From positions 248,001-312,000 of the forward strand of contig NZ_VCHY01000004.1 in NCBI RefSeq assembly GCF_005877885.1: a stretch of DNA of 64,000 nucleotides. Direction: 5' to 3'. Both the position numbers and the translations under genes were made by a program. Below, one piece after another: positions 35,049-44,244 of the stretch. The first letter of the stretch is position 1, and each line of letters begins with the position of its first letter. The notes below the pieces were generated by a model. That model was not told where the DNA came from and made no database searches. It saw only the letters and a list, made by a program, of their open reading frames with translations. The DNA comes from Labilibacter sediminis (GTDB lineage: Bacteria; Bacteroidota; Bacteroidia; Bacteroidales; Marinilabiliaceae).

Positions 35049-36890
35049 ATGATTGAAAAATTACACAGATTAAAAAACAGGCTAATTGCTCTTGTTGCTC
35101 TGGTAGCTTTAATTGGTGGTTCTTCGGAAGCCTTTGCGCAAGCAGGAACTACCGTAGATGTAGTATATACTTCTAACGGTGGAGTTAATTATAGTGGTTC
35201 TTATCAATATGATTCTCCAAAGTACTACTGGATGGATGCCGGTAATGGTGATTATGTAGAAATAAAATGGAATAGCGGTTTAATGACCCCCGCATGGGAA
35301 TTTTATCTATATGAATCTGATGGAACGATTACTATATTTAATACCAATACTGCTGCAACCGAAATGGTTCCTCAGAATGGTTGGCGTGATGATTCTATGA
35401 GTGGTACTGATAATTTAGCAACTTTTTCCGGTACAGGAACAGAGGATAACATTATTTTATCCACTACAACTGTAGATGTTGTTTTTTCTAATGGCACAAA
35501 TGATTTAGGTGGAGAATATTCTTACGATGTAACCGATGCCACTGGTAGAGCAAGTTATTATTTGGATGTTTGGTCTGCTACTGGTGGTTGGGCTATAATT
35601 AGTTGGAATGAAACAGAAAGTAGATGGGACTTCTGGTTGGATCACGATACCGATGATGTTCTTTATGCAACAAATAACTCTGCTTCTATGTTGGTGCCTC
35701 AGAATGGTTGGGTGGCTGAAGCTTCTTACGATGTACCATTATTCACAGGTTCAGGTGTTGAATTTGATCCTGCAAGTACCATAGTTATAGTAACAGGTGC
35801 TGGCTTTGATGATGGTACATATAATTACACGGGAGATTTGAACGGCAAACCTACTTATAAGAATGGAGATGAAAGCCTTGGCTTTGCTTGGGATGGTTCT
35901 CAATGGGTATTTACATACTTCTTTGAAGGTAATATAGATTGGGTGCAGAACACAAATAATTCAGAAACTGCATTGGTTCCGGTGATTGGATGGGTTGATG
36001 CTGGTGCTGGGTATGTGGTTTCGGTTTCAGGTTCGGGTACTGAAAATAACGTAACTAGTACATCAATCAACGTTGTGCTAGATGATCTAGGTGGTACTGG
36101 TGAGTATTTCTGGAAAGAGGAGTATAATACCAGACCGTCTTATGCATATGATAATGGTAGTGGTTCCGAGTTTATCGTCCGTTGGAATGGTGTAAATAAA
36201 TGGGAGTTGATCCTTGTGAATAATACCGGTACATATTTACTTAATACAGCACCTTATGATATAACTGATGTGCCAAGTTATGGATGGGTTGATGAGGCTG
36301 GAGCAGGTTTAGCTACTATGTCAGGTGAGTATACTATTGATCCGATTCAAGTTATCGATGACTTTGGTAATGGGGCTTCTCTTATATATAATGGCGACAA
36401 AAATGGTAAGCCTTCATTTAGAGGTGAGGTTAGCAGTGGTATAGGCACGAATATCTATGAAATTGAATGGACTGGAACTGAGTGGAAATATATTCTTACT
36501 CAGGGTTTTGGTGACCCAAAGGATATGCATACTAACACCAATGATGGCGAGATGGTACCACAGAATGGATGGGTTGATATAAGTGGTTGGGACATGCTGT
36601 TTACTTTCTCTGGTTACTATACCTATGATAACACAACTACCGGTATCTCTGTTGATGGAGAAGATGTTGGTATAAGTGTTTATCCTAACCCGGCTACAGA
36701 TTATGTAAATATAGAATTAAGTAATAATGCTACTTTAACAGTTTATAGTGTAACTGGTGCGGTTGTGTTAAATAAAGAAGTATTTGCAGGACTTAATAGA
36801 GTAGATATTTCCTCTTTAAATAGTGGAGTCTATCTATTATCTATTGAAGTGAAAGGAAAAGTAGAAGTTGTAAAACTGCAAAAGCTATAA
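35049..36890 (+). CDS. T9SS-exported protein with five ~95-residue repeats
   Basis: A 613-residue exported protein. The signal peptide runs to about residue 31 (SSEAFAQA). Five repeats follow, starting near residues 34, 137, 241, 334 and 428. Each opens with a valine-rich strand (TVDVVYTSNGG, TVDVVFSNG, TIVIVTGAG, SINVVLDDLG, PIQVIDDFG), has a central W-containing strand pair (VEIKWNSG, AIISWNE, FAWDGSQW, VRWNGVNKW, IEWTGTEW) and ends with [L/M/D]VPxxGW plus a short strand ending in SG. The C-terminal 80 residues are a T9SS type A sorting domain (ISVYPNPATDYVNIEL, LTVYSVTGAVVL, ISSLNSGVYLLSIE). No enzyme motif is visible. Probably a surface or matrix protein; function unknown. Confidence 0.88.
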   Translation: MIEKLHRLKNRLIALVALVALIGGSSEAFAQAGTTVDVVYTSNGGVNYSGSYQYDSPKYYWMDAGNGDYVEIKWNSGLMTPAWEFYLYESDGTITIFNTNTAATEMVPQNGWRDDSMSGTDNLATFSGTGTEDNIILSTTTVDVVFSNGTNDLGGEYSYDVTDATGRASYYLDVWSATGGWAIISWNETESRWDFWLDHDTDDVLYATNNSASMLVPQNGWVAEASYDVPLFTGSGVEFDPASTIVIVTGAGFDDGTYNYTGDLNGKPTYKNGDESLGFAWDGSQWVFTYFFEGNIDWVQNTNNSETALVPVIGWVDAGAGYVVSVSGSGTENNVTSTSINVVLDDLGGTGEYFWKEEYNTRPSYAYDNGSGSEFIVRWNGVNKWELILVNNTGTYLLNTAPYDITDVPSYGWVDEAGAGLATMSGEYTIDPIQVIDDFGNGASLIYNGDKNGKPSFRGEVSSGIGTNIYEIEWTGTEWKYILTQGFGDPKDMHTNTNDGEMVPQNGWVDISGWDMLFTFSGYYTYDNTTTGISVDGEDVGISVYPNPATDYVNIELSNNATLTVYSVTGAVVLNKEVFAGLNRVDISSLNSGVYLLSIEVKGKVEVVKLQKL

Positions 36891-36922
36891 CAATAGGATT
36901 GTTAATAGATGTGTATTAGTAT

Positions 36923-36953
36923 AAGTGTCTCTGATTTTCGGAGGCACTTTTTT
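36923..36953 (+). terminator. Intrinsic terminator after T9SS repeat protein
   Basis: AAGTGTCTC (36923-36931) pairs with GAGGCACTT (36941-36949) with one wobble, followed by six T residues. It separates this gene from the SusCD-protease locus. Confidence 0.85.
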
Positions 36954-37033
36954 AATTGTTATAAATTCCAATCAACAGTTGAATACAATATTCAACTCTC
37001 AACAGGGAAGTTTTACATTTTTTTATATTATCC

Positions 37034-37134
37034 CCTGAGTTATAACTCGGGATTATTCACATAAAATCTCTTCGGGATAAGGTAAAAGAACTATAAAATA
37101 GTTCAATTTGAATTGCCACAGGTGCAACCTGTGG
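37034..37134. repeat. Cluster of short palindromes (REP-like element)
   Basis: Three hairpins stand within 100 bp: GAGTTATAACTC (37037-37048, extended on both sides by CCT/GGG pairing), GAACTAT-AAA-ATAGTTC (37088-37104) and CCACAGGT-GCA-ACCTGTGG (37116-37134). Such clusters resemble the REP sequences mobilised by RAYT (IS200-like) transposases in Bacteroidota. No transposase is present here. Confidence 0.55.
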
Positions 37135-37232
37135 TTGATGTCTCAGATGGCAATAGAACCCGGAAGGGGGCCAACTATTGATTCGTACTATAAATAAAAA
37201 GTAAATGGCCAAATAGAAGAGGATAAGAAAGA

Positions 37233-37453
37233 ATGGAAAGAAAAAATATATTCTCCTGAATTGGGTGTTAGCGCATGGGATGTTATCTGCCATAATTTCA
37301 TCTATAATTTTAAATTTAATAGATCCTGTTGAAAACTGGTTATTTAGGTTTTGTATAGCCTTAGTTATTTTTTCCATTGTTGGTTTTGTTGTAGGTTATA
37401 TTACTTGGCAAAAGAATGAGAAAGCATATAAAAATACACTAGATGATCATTAA
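37233..37453 (+). pseudogene. Small membrane protein gene, frame broken near start
   Basis: From 37247 the frame reads YILLNWVLAHGMLSAIISS and continues through two hydrophobic helices to a charged end (WQKNEKAYKNTLDDH), 69 residues, then stops at 37451-37453. The sequence looks like a genuine small membrane protein but this frame has no ATG before residue 17 (37280). An ATG at 37233 with a plausible beginning (MERK) is in another frame; one additional A in the six-A run at 37241-37246 would join them as MERKKYILLNWV. Either a one-base deletion has damaged the gene, the read is wrong, or GTG at 37265 or ATG at 37280 is used. It sits next to the REP-like cluster. Confidence 0.5.
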
Positions 37454-37799
37454 TTAAGTAATAAGTTATTTTTTAATGGTGTTTGGATCTGTTGAATTGA
37501 GTTTGTTGTGTTATGTTGCTGTAGTATAGGTGGTTGTTGGGTTTGGGTGTAGTGTTGTTTATAGCAGATTCATGTATCATTCGATCCAGTGATACTGCTT
37601 TTAGACTGGTGAGTCAGTCAAAACTCATGACTCGATTAATTTTACAACCATCAACTAATTCAATTATTAATCATTTAAGAATAGCCTTGCTAGAAAATAC
37701 AATCTTTCAGTTTTAACGATTCTCAGTTTTAACGATTAATGTAAATCATTAAATATGGAAGACTTTCAGATTTGGTTATTCAAAAAACAAAAAAGTCAT
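37454..37799. promoter_or_regulatory. Leader of the SusCD-protease locus with a direct repeat
   Basis: TCAGTTTTAACGATT occurs twice, at 37707-37721 and 37723-37737, a 16-bp period, 63 bp upstream of the first gene of the locus. Tandem sites of this kind may bind a regulator. No TAnnTTTG element with a proper -33 partner was found. The remaining spacer is AT-rich without a gene. Confidence 0.45.
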
Positions 37800-39557
37800 A
37801 TGAAGAAGCTTTTGTCTTATTTACTGGTAATAGTGCTGGTCGTTAACTTTAGCAGTTGTAGTGAAGATTATAGTGGAGATATTGACGATTTGCAAAAGCA
37901 AATTGATGATCTAGATAAAAAAGTTGAGGATTTAAAGAACCAGCAACTGGCAGATTTATTAGCTGAAATTGCACAACTGAAAAGTGATATTGCTTCTCTG
38001 GAAGATGATTTAACAGACCTTGATAGTGATGTTTTAGCTAATTACAATGAACTTTTGACTAATTTACAGGCACTTGAAGATGAAATAGCCAATAGCGGAA
38101 ATGCAGTTTATTACGGAGATATGTTGACGGATGCTGACTTTACTGAATTTAAAGCCTTGGGAGCTACAGTTGTGATTGGTAAGGTGGCGGCTACAAAACA
38201 GCAACATTTAGATGACCTGAATGCTGTTAAAATGATAAGTAATAACTTTTCTATTGCCGCAGGAACAACAATAAACTTACCATATCTGGAAACACTTGGA
38301 GGTGACCTATATATTTTCAGTATGCCGGATGCAGGTGCAACAGTTTCCTTCCCTGTTCTTAAAAGTATTGCCAATGATTTTGTAATTAACAATCCTGTTG
38401 GTTTAGAGTCAATAAGTATGCCTGAGTTACTTGTGGTATTTAAAGATTTAAAGGGTGTGGGTTTACACAATGTTAATTTACTTACCATGCCGAAGCTTGA
38501 CTTTGTTAACTCTATTTACTTAGAAGCTGAAAAAAGTGCTGTCAGAGGCCTTGCTACCCTTGATTTATCAGTTACCAATGTAGTTGAAGGTGTTGAGATT
38601 AGAGGACTAGCGGAGGGCTCAGAGGTAAACCTGGGAGTAGTAGGAGAGGATATTATCCTTAGCGATAATTTTCTTTCGAGCATTTCTTTTCAAAATACAG
38701 ATGTATATGGAGATCTGGTTATTGAGCAATGCAAATTTCTTACCAGTTTATCATCACCAAACTTAACAAGTATATCTGGTTCTTTTAGGTTTGAGTGGAA
38801 TTTGGGCGGAGAAGGAGGCCTTGGAAACATTGCCCTTAAGAGTACCAGTACAGAGGCTGATGTAATTAAGGCTTTTGATAAACTGGAAACGGTTGGTCGT
38901 GATTTTATTTTCTCATTTAATACTATTGCTAACGTAAAAGGATTTCATGCTGTTACGAGTGTTGGAGGTAATAATTCAGGAGATGAAACAGGAAATATTT
39001 ACGTGCAGGGAAATATGGGAGTACAACAAATGTATATACTCAATAATATAAGCTCTGTTGCTAAAGGGATTCTTATTGAAGGAAAGTGCGATGCCTTTAC
39101 TGGTTTTAATATGATTACTCACCATTACGGTAGATTCGGAGATGGTCAACCGAGTATACAACTGGCCTTATCTCAACGAAGAGATGATAACAATGTGCCT
39201 GTTAAATTATGTACCATTGATGCCTTTGCTAAATTAACTCATACAAACGGGATATTTATGGATTTGGGTGAAGTTACTGGTTTTGGAATTGATCCAGTAT
39301 CTAGAACAATGAGAACTTTTGGTAGTATAGTAAGTCCTGGTGAAGAATTGTATTTAACTGTTTACTTACCGAGTGAAGATGATGCTACATTTGGAACGGG
39401 AAAATTTGGAGCTTGTTCTATGAGTAACTTCTTAACAAAAGTAAAAAATGGGGATTATGACCTTTATGCAAACAGTAAAGCTGAATTCTTCGATTATAAT
39501 TGGAATCCATTAGACTATACTACTGCAGTTGATGCATTACTAGCCAATTGCCCATAA
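37800..39557 (+). CDS. Surface lipoprotein with coiled coil and L-domain-like repeats
   Basis: The ATG at 37800 (MKKLLSYLLVIVLVVNFSSC) gives a clean lipoprotein signal peptide with Cys20 and a 585-residue protein; an upstream ATG at 37755 would bury it. A coiled coil of about 80 residues follows (DDLQKQIDDLDKKVEDLKNQ, IASLEDDLTDLDSD), then about 430 residues with a repeating leucine/isoleucine strand pattern (LPYLETLGGDLYI, FPVLKSIANDFVI, MPELLVVFKDLKGV, SPNLTSISGSFRF), similar to receptor L-domain or LRR-like beta-helix folds. Two cysteines lie near the C-terminus. Probably an outer-surface ligand binder, tied by position and direction to the SusC/SusD genes that follow. Confidence 0.8.
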   Translation: MKKLLSYLLVIVLVVNFSSCSEDYSGDIDDLQKQIDDLDKKVEDLKNQQLADLLAEIAQLKSDIASLEDDLTDLDSDVLANYNELLTNLQALEDEIANSGNAVYYGDMLTDADFTEFKALGATVVIGKVAATKQQHLDDLNAVKMISNNFSIAAGTTINLPYLETLGGDLYIFSMPDAGATVSFPVLKSIANDFVINNPVGLESISMPELLVVFKDLKGVGLHNVNLLTMPKLDFVNSIYLEAEKSAVRGLATLDLSVTNVVEGVEIRGLAEGSEVNLGVVGEDIILSDNFLSSISFQNTDVYGDLVIEQCKFLTSLSSPNLTSISGSFRFEWNLGGEGGLGNIALKSTSTEADVIKAFDKLETVGRDFIFSFNTIANVKGFHAVTSVGGNNSGDETGNIYVQGNMGVQQMYILNNISSVAKGILIEGKCDAFTGFNMITHHYGRFGDGQPSIQLALSQRRDDNNVPVKLCTIDAFAKLTHTNGIFMDLGEVTGFGIDPVSRTMRTFGSIVSPGEELYLTVYLPSEDDATFGTGKFGACSMSNFLTKVKNGDYDLYANSKAEFFDYNWNPLDYTTAVDALLANCP

Positions 39558-39565
39558 AAAATAAT

Positions 39566-39590
39566 ACAGCCACTATTAGGGATAGTGGCT
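39566..39590 (+). terminator. Intercistronic hairpin before susC-like gene
   Basis: CAGCCACTAT (39566-39575) and ATAGTGGCTG (39581-39590) form a perfect 10-bp stem with a 5-nt loop, followed by only a weak T stretch. It could be a leaky terminator or processing site that sets the ratio of the L-domain lipoprotein to the transporter genes. Confidence 0.55.
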
Positions 39591-39703
39591 GGTACTTTCT
39601 AACTGCCTATCAACCTTTTTTACTTGTATCATAAGTGATAAAACAAAATCCTCTTGATCAGGTGAGAACATACTTGTCTGTTGACAAAAAAATATAAATA
39701 GTA

Positions 39704-42700
39704 ATGAAAAAATTATTAAGTATAGTTCTACTTAGCTTTATGATAATGGGCTCTGTTGTTGCACAGAGCATGAAAGTAGAAGGAAAAGTAATTGAAAAAG
39801 CTACGGGAGAATCTTTACCTGGGGTAAATCTATTTATTGAGGGTACTCAGGTAGGTACTATCACTAATATAGATGGTTTTTACTCTTTGGAAGTTCCTTC
39901 TGGAGATGTAACGCTCGTGTATTCTTTTATAGGAATGCAAACAGTAAAAGAAGTTGTTAGAGACAGAACAGTAATAAATGTGGCATTGGCTCCGGAAAGT
40001 GAGCAGCTGGAAGATGTAATGGTAGTAGCATATGGTACCACTACCAAAGAAGCTTATACGGGAGCAGCACAAGTGGTGGAGAGTGAAATTATTGAGGATC
40101 GTCCGGTAACTTCATTTGAGAAAGCTTTACAAGGAACAACAGCAGGTTTGCAGGTTTCCAGTAGTTCAGGTCAGCCTGGGTCAACAGCAACAGTACGTAT
40201 TCGTGGTATTGGGTCCTTAAGTGCTAACAGTTCTCCTTTATATGTGGTAGATGGAGTTCCTATGGCAGGATCATTATCTGATTTAAATCCAAATGATATT
40301 GAAAGTTTAACGGTTCTAAAAGATGCCGCTGCAGCTTCATTATATGGTTCACGTGCTGCCAATGGGGTAATTATGGTGACCACAAAAAAAGGAAAGGCTG
40401 GAAAAACAAGTATTTCTTTCAATAGTCAGGTGGGTATTTCTTCACGTGTTGGGGATGGATACGACCTGATGAATTCCAGTCAGATATACGAACAAACCTG
40501 GATGGGGCTTTACAACTGGGCTTTGTATCAGGATAAGCAAACCATTGAAGAAGCTATTGTTTATGCTCAGGATAATGTAAAAGAAACAGTGGGTTTTAAT
40601 CCATTTGGAGTAGATAGCCCTTTGGACGATAATGGTAAAGTCATTCCCGGAAGTAAGGTGTTAACAGATACGGATTGGCGCGATGAAGTTTATAAAACCG
40701 GTATCATCCAAAACTATAACTTAAATGTGGCCGGAGGAACGGAAAGTACTAAGGTGTATTTTTCATTAGGATACTTTAATGATAGTGGTACAACCATAGG
40801 TTCGGATTTTACACGTTATTCTGCCAAGTTAAATGTACGGCATAAAGTTAACGATTGGATTGAAGCCGGAATGAGCAATCATTTATCGTATACAGAAACC
40901 AATGCACCTCCGGGAGGTGGAGCAGGTGCTAACCCGGTTCGTTCTGCCGAAATCATTAACTCAGCTTCGCCGGTTTATAACCCGGATGGCACTTTCAACT
41001 GGAAAAATAAGGCCGCCTTCGATTTTAATCCGGTAGGTTTATATGAATATGATATCTATGAGTATAAAACTAAACGTAGCTTATTAAATGCCTATTTAAA
41101 TTTTAAGTTATTGCCATCATTATCGTTCAGAACAACAGGAGGTATTGATTATAGTGGCGATAAGGGATTAAATTATTATAATCCATACCATGGTAATGGT
41201 GCTGGTGTTAATGGTAGAAGTACAATAGCAAGCACCGAAAATGTTAACTGGAACATCTCTAACATCTTAATCTGGAAAAAACAAACTAATAATTCAAGTA
41301 TTGAGGTATTAGCAGGACAAGAAGCCACAGGTAATGATTATGAAGTTTTACAAGGAGCAGTCACTGATTTTTCAGTTTTTGACATGCCTGACCTGGTTTG
41401 GGGAGGAACGCCGGTAATGCCGGTTAGTTACTCAACAGGATGGACGATGGTTTCGTACTTAAGTCAGGGTAAATGGAACTACAAAGGTAAATATAACTTA
41501 AGTGCCAGCGTTCGCGGGGACGGCAGTTCTCGTTTTGGTGAAAAAAATAAATACGGTTTATTCTATTCTGTTGGAGGAGGATGGCACCTGACCAAAGAAG
41601 AGTGGATGCCTAAATTAAGCTGGTTAAACTATGCCAAGTTAAGAGCTAGTTATGGTACTTCAGGTAACAGCTCTATTGGTAATTACGAATCGTACGGACT
41701 TTATGGAAGTGGAGCTAACTACTCCGGTTATCCGGGATTAACACCTGTTCAGTTAGAAAATCAAGAGATCAGATGGGAAAAGAATGCTGCCTTAAATGTT
41801 GGATTAGAAGCTACTCTTTTCAAACGTTTAGATGCTTCTTTTGAGTGGTTTACCCGAAAATCGGAAGATTTATTATTTGACAAACCACTTTCGGCCAGTA
41901 AAGGATTTCCAAGCATTAAAACCAACCTGGCTAAAATGCAAAATACAGGAATTGAGGCTACTTTATCATATGGTGTAGTTCGTTCTAAAGATTTCAATTA
42001 TGATGTGAGTCTAAATATATCAAAATACAGAAATGAGATTTTGGAGATGACTACGGATGAAATTAAATCAGGAACTAAATTGATTGAAGAAGGTGCCAGT
42101 TTGTATCAGTTTTTCATGAGAGAATGGGCGGGTGTTAATCCTGATAATGGTAAACCTATGTGGTATACCAATGTAGCTTCTGATGATGAATCCAACAGTA
42201 CCGAGCCTGGTTCTGCTTACCTGGATCCTTTAGGGAGTGGAAAGCAGGTAACCAGTGAATATAGCGATGCAGAAAGAGTTCGCTTAGGATTGGCTATTCC
42301 GGACTTTTATGGAGGCTTAAGTAATAGCTTCAATTATAAAAATATCGACTTTAGTTTTTACTTCTACTTTAGTGTTGGAGGCAAAGTATACAATAATGAT
42401 TATGCAGTTAACATGCATGATGGAACCAATCCTGGCTACAATTTGGCAGTTGATGCAGCCAATGCCTGGACGCCTAATAATCGATATACCGATGTTCCTC
42501 GATATATGGTAGATGGAAGTGATAATGGCGAAGAAATATCATCACGCTATTTAGAAGACGCCAGTTATCTGCGCTTAAAGAATATTTCAATTGGTTATAA
42601 TCTACCGCAAAATATTTGTGAGAAGATAAAAATGAGCGGCTTACGCGTTTTTGCTTCGGGCGAAAATATCTGGACCTTAAGTAAGTTTAAAGGCTTTGAT

Positions 42701-42784
42701 CCGGAAGGAGCTTTAAATGGTACTACAGCTAACTCTATTCCCGGAGTGAAGGTGTTCACATTTGGCTTAAAAGTGGATTTATAA
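39704..42784 (+). CDS. SusC/RagA-type TonB-linked outer-membrane transporter
   Basis: A 1,026-residue outer-membrane transporter. Signal peptide to about residue 20 (MGSVVAQ), a carboxypeptidase-like regulatory domain (about 24-100: VEGKVIEKATGESLPGVNLF, YSFIGMQT), a TonB-box-like segment LEDVMVVAYGTTTKEAYTGA, then the SusC-type plug with ALQGTTAGLQVSSSSGQPGS, VRIRGIGSL, PLYVVDGVPM and AAAASLYGSRAANGVIMVTT. The barrel ends VKVFTFGLKVDL. SusC proteins pair with SusD lipoproteins to import oligosaccharides or peptides; the SusD gene follows 19 bp later. No ECF sigma or anti-sigma pair accompanies it, and no N-terminal extension for anti-sigma signalling is seen. Substrate unknown; the neighbouring subtilisin favours peptides. 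Confidence 0.96.
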   Translation: MKKLLSIVLLSFMIMGSVVAQSMKVEGKVIEKATGESLPGVNLFIEGTQVGTITNIDGFYSLEVPSGDVTLVYSFIGMQTVKEVVRDRTVINVALAPESEQLEDVMVVAYGTTTKEAYTGAAQVVESEIIEDRPVTSFEKALQGTTAGLQVSSSSGQPGSTATVRIRGIGSLSANSSPLYVVDGVPMAGSLSDLNPNDIESLTVLKDAAAASLYGSRAANGVIMVTTKKGKAGKTSISFNSQVGISSRVGDGYDLMNSSQIYEQTWMGLYNWALYQDKQTIEEAIVYAQDNVKETVGFNPFGVDSPLDDNGKVIPGSKVLTDTDWRDEVYKTGIIQNYNLNVAGGTESTKVYFSLGYFNDSGTTIGSDFTRYSAKLNVRHKVNDWIEAGMSNHLSYTETNAPPGGGAGANPVRSAEIINSASPVYNPDGTFNWKNKAAFDFNPVGLYEYDIYEYKTKRSLLNAYLNFKLLPSLSFRTTGGIDYSGDKGLNYYNPYHGNGAGVNGRSTIASTENVNWNISNILIWKKQTNNSSIEVLAGQEATGNDYEVLQGAVTDFSVFDMPDLVWGGTPVMPVSYSTGWTMVSYLSQGKWNYKGKYNLSASVRGDGSSRFGEKNKYGLFYSVGGGWHLTKEEWMPKLSWLNYAKLRASYGTSGNSSIGNYESYGLYGSGANYSGYPGLTPVQLENQEIRWEKNAALNVGLEATLFKRLDASFEWFTRKSEDLLFDKPLSASKGFPSIKTNLAKMQNTGIEATLSYGVVRSKDFNYDVSLNISKYRNEILEMTTDEIKSGTKLIEEGASLYQFFMREWAGVNPDNGKPMWYTNVASDDESNSTEPGSAYLDPLGSGKQVTSEYSDAERVRLGLAIPDFYGGLSNSFNYKNIDFSFYFYFSVGGKVYNNDYAVNMHDGTNPGYNLAVDAANAWTPNNRYTDVPRYMVDGSDNGEEISSRYLEDASYLRLKNISIGYNLPQNICEKIKMSGLRVFASGENIWTLSKFKGFDPEGALNGTTANSIPGVKVFTFGLKVDL

Positions 42785-42803
42785 TAAGAAAAATACAAAA
42801 GTG

Positions 42804-44222
42804 ATGGAACGATTATATAAAAAAATAAATGTGCTTCTTATTGTTATGATTGGCTTTAGCTGGTCATGCTCAGATGATTTTTTAGTCGAAGAACCTACCG
42901 CATCTTTACCGAGTGAAAATGTTTTTGAATCTATTCAAACAGCCAGTGCTGCTCTTGTTGGAGCTTACGATGCTTTGAGTTCGTATACTTTCGAAGGTTT
43001 ATACTGGCCAATTATGTCCGACCTGGTTGGTGAAGATTTAATGTTGGTACCGGGTAGTGGTAACTGGGGATGGTTTGTGGAAACCTATCAATTAGAAGTT
43101 TTACCCAATTATACCTGGGTAGATGAACCTTGGTGGGCAGCATACAAAATTATTTACGATGCCAATCAGCTTGTGGCTTTTGCCAAAGATATTCCTGATG
43201 CTACCGATGAGCAAAAAAAAGCCATTGAAGGAGAGGGAAGGGTGATAAGAGCTTATGTAATGCTTAAGCTGGCTCAAATGTATGCACCTGCTTACCATAC
43301 CAATCCTGATGCGCCATCTATAATGAACGTATCTGTACCTGTAGATGCTAATGCGGAGGATTTTCCAAGAGCAACAAATCGGGAAGTTTATACACAAATA
43401 GAGTCAGACTTATTAACTGCAATAGATAAGTTAGGTAGTTATGACGATAAAGGTTTTTTTGATAAAAGAGCGGCTCAGGCTATTTTGGCACGTGCCTATT
43501 TAGATATGCATGAATGGGAAAAAGCAAGCAAGATGGCTCAGGCAGCGCATGAAGGTATTGAGTTAATGAAACGCGAAGATTATTACGGTTTCTTTTATCG
43601 CAATAGTGAAACGATATTTACAGTCGCATTTAATGCAACAGATAATAATACCTATTTGACCATCCCTTCTTTTTATTGGCCTGAGTTTGGGTATAGTTCG
43701 GTACGTGCCAATGATGAGTTTGTGAATAAGTTTGCCTCGGCAGATTATCGTAAAAGGTTTTTCCTATTATATGAAGATATTGATCCGGATAGAAATCTGG
43801 TTTTAAAATTTGAACACAATGGTCAGGTAGGTAATGCAGAGCGCATTTCTATCAGAGCATCAGAAATGTATTTGATTGAAGCAGAATGTGAGGCCGAGCT
43901 GGGTAATTTTTCAGCAGCTCAGGATGCATTGTGGGAAATTCAGGAAAGAGTATCAGCAAGAACTTCAAAGTCTACAGCTACGGGTCAGGATTTAATCAAT
44001 GAAGTTTTGTTGGAAAGGCGCAAAGAATTATTCGGGGAAGGATTCCGCTGGAACGATATCAAACGCAGAAGTCTCCCATTTGTGCGTGAGGGAGACCATT
44101 GGGCAAAATGGAACTTTACGGCTTCAGATGAGGATTATTTCCGATTAACATTCCCTATACCACAATCTGAGATTGATGCGAACCCGCAGATTAACGAGGA
44201 AGATCAAAATGTGGGTTATTAA
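42804..44222 (+). CDS. SusD/RagB-type nutrient-binding lipoprotein
   Basis: A 472-residue lipoprotein; the ATG at 42804 follows an in-frame GTG. The signal peptide ends in FSWSC, then SusD landmarks appear: DDFLVEEPTAS, FESIQTASAALVGAYDAL, AIEGEGRVIRAYVMLKLAQMYAP, RAAQAILARAYLDMHEWEKA, IRASEMYLIEAECEAELG, LLERRKELFGEGFRWNDIKR and the final FPIPQSEIDANPQINE. It sits on the cell surface as the lid of the SusC barrel and captures substrate. Length is at the short end of the SusD range, nearer to RagB-like (peptide-type) than to large glycan-binding SusDs; that comparison is only suggestive. Confidence 0.95.
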   Translation: MERLYKKINVLLIVMIGFSWSCSDDFLVEEPTASLPSENVFESIQTASAALVGAYDALSSYTFEGLYWPIMSDLVGEDLMLVPGSGNWGWFVETYQLEVLPNYTWVDEPWWAAYKIIYDANQLVAFAKDIPDATDEQKKAIEGEGRVIRAYVMLKLAQMYAPAYHTNPDAPSIMNVSVPVDANAEDFPRATNREVYTQIESDLLTAIDKLGSYDDKGFFDKRAAQAILARAYLDMHEWEKASKMAQAAHEGIELMKREDYYGFFYRNSETIFTVAFNATDNNTYLTIPSFYWPEFGYSSVRANDEFVNKFASADYRKRFFLLYEDIDPDRNLVLKFEHNGQVGNAERISIRASEMYLIEAECEAELGNFSAAQDALWEIQERVSARTSKSTATGQDLINEVLLERRKELFGEGFRWNDIKRRSLPFVREGDHWAKWNFTASDEDYFRLTFPIPQSEIDANPQINEEDQNVGY

Positions 44223-44244
44223 CCATTGAAAGAGGAAAGGATAA

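Noticed and set aside
37057-37377. 106-codon minus-strand open frame
   Set aside because: It runs through the palindrome cluster and opposite the small membrane protein frame, which has better coding character.
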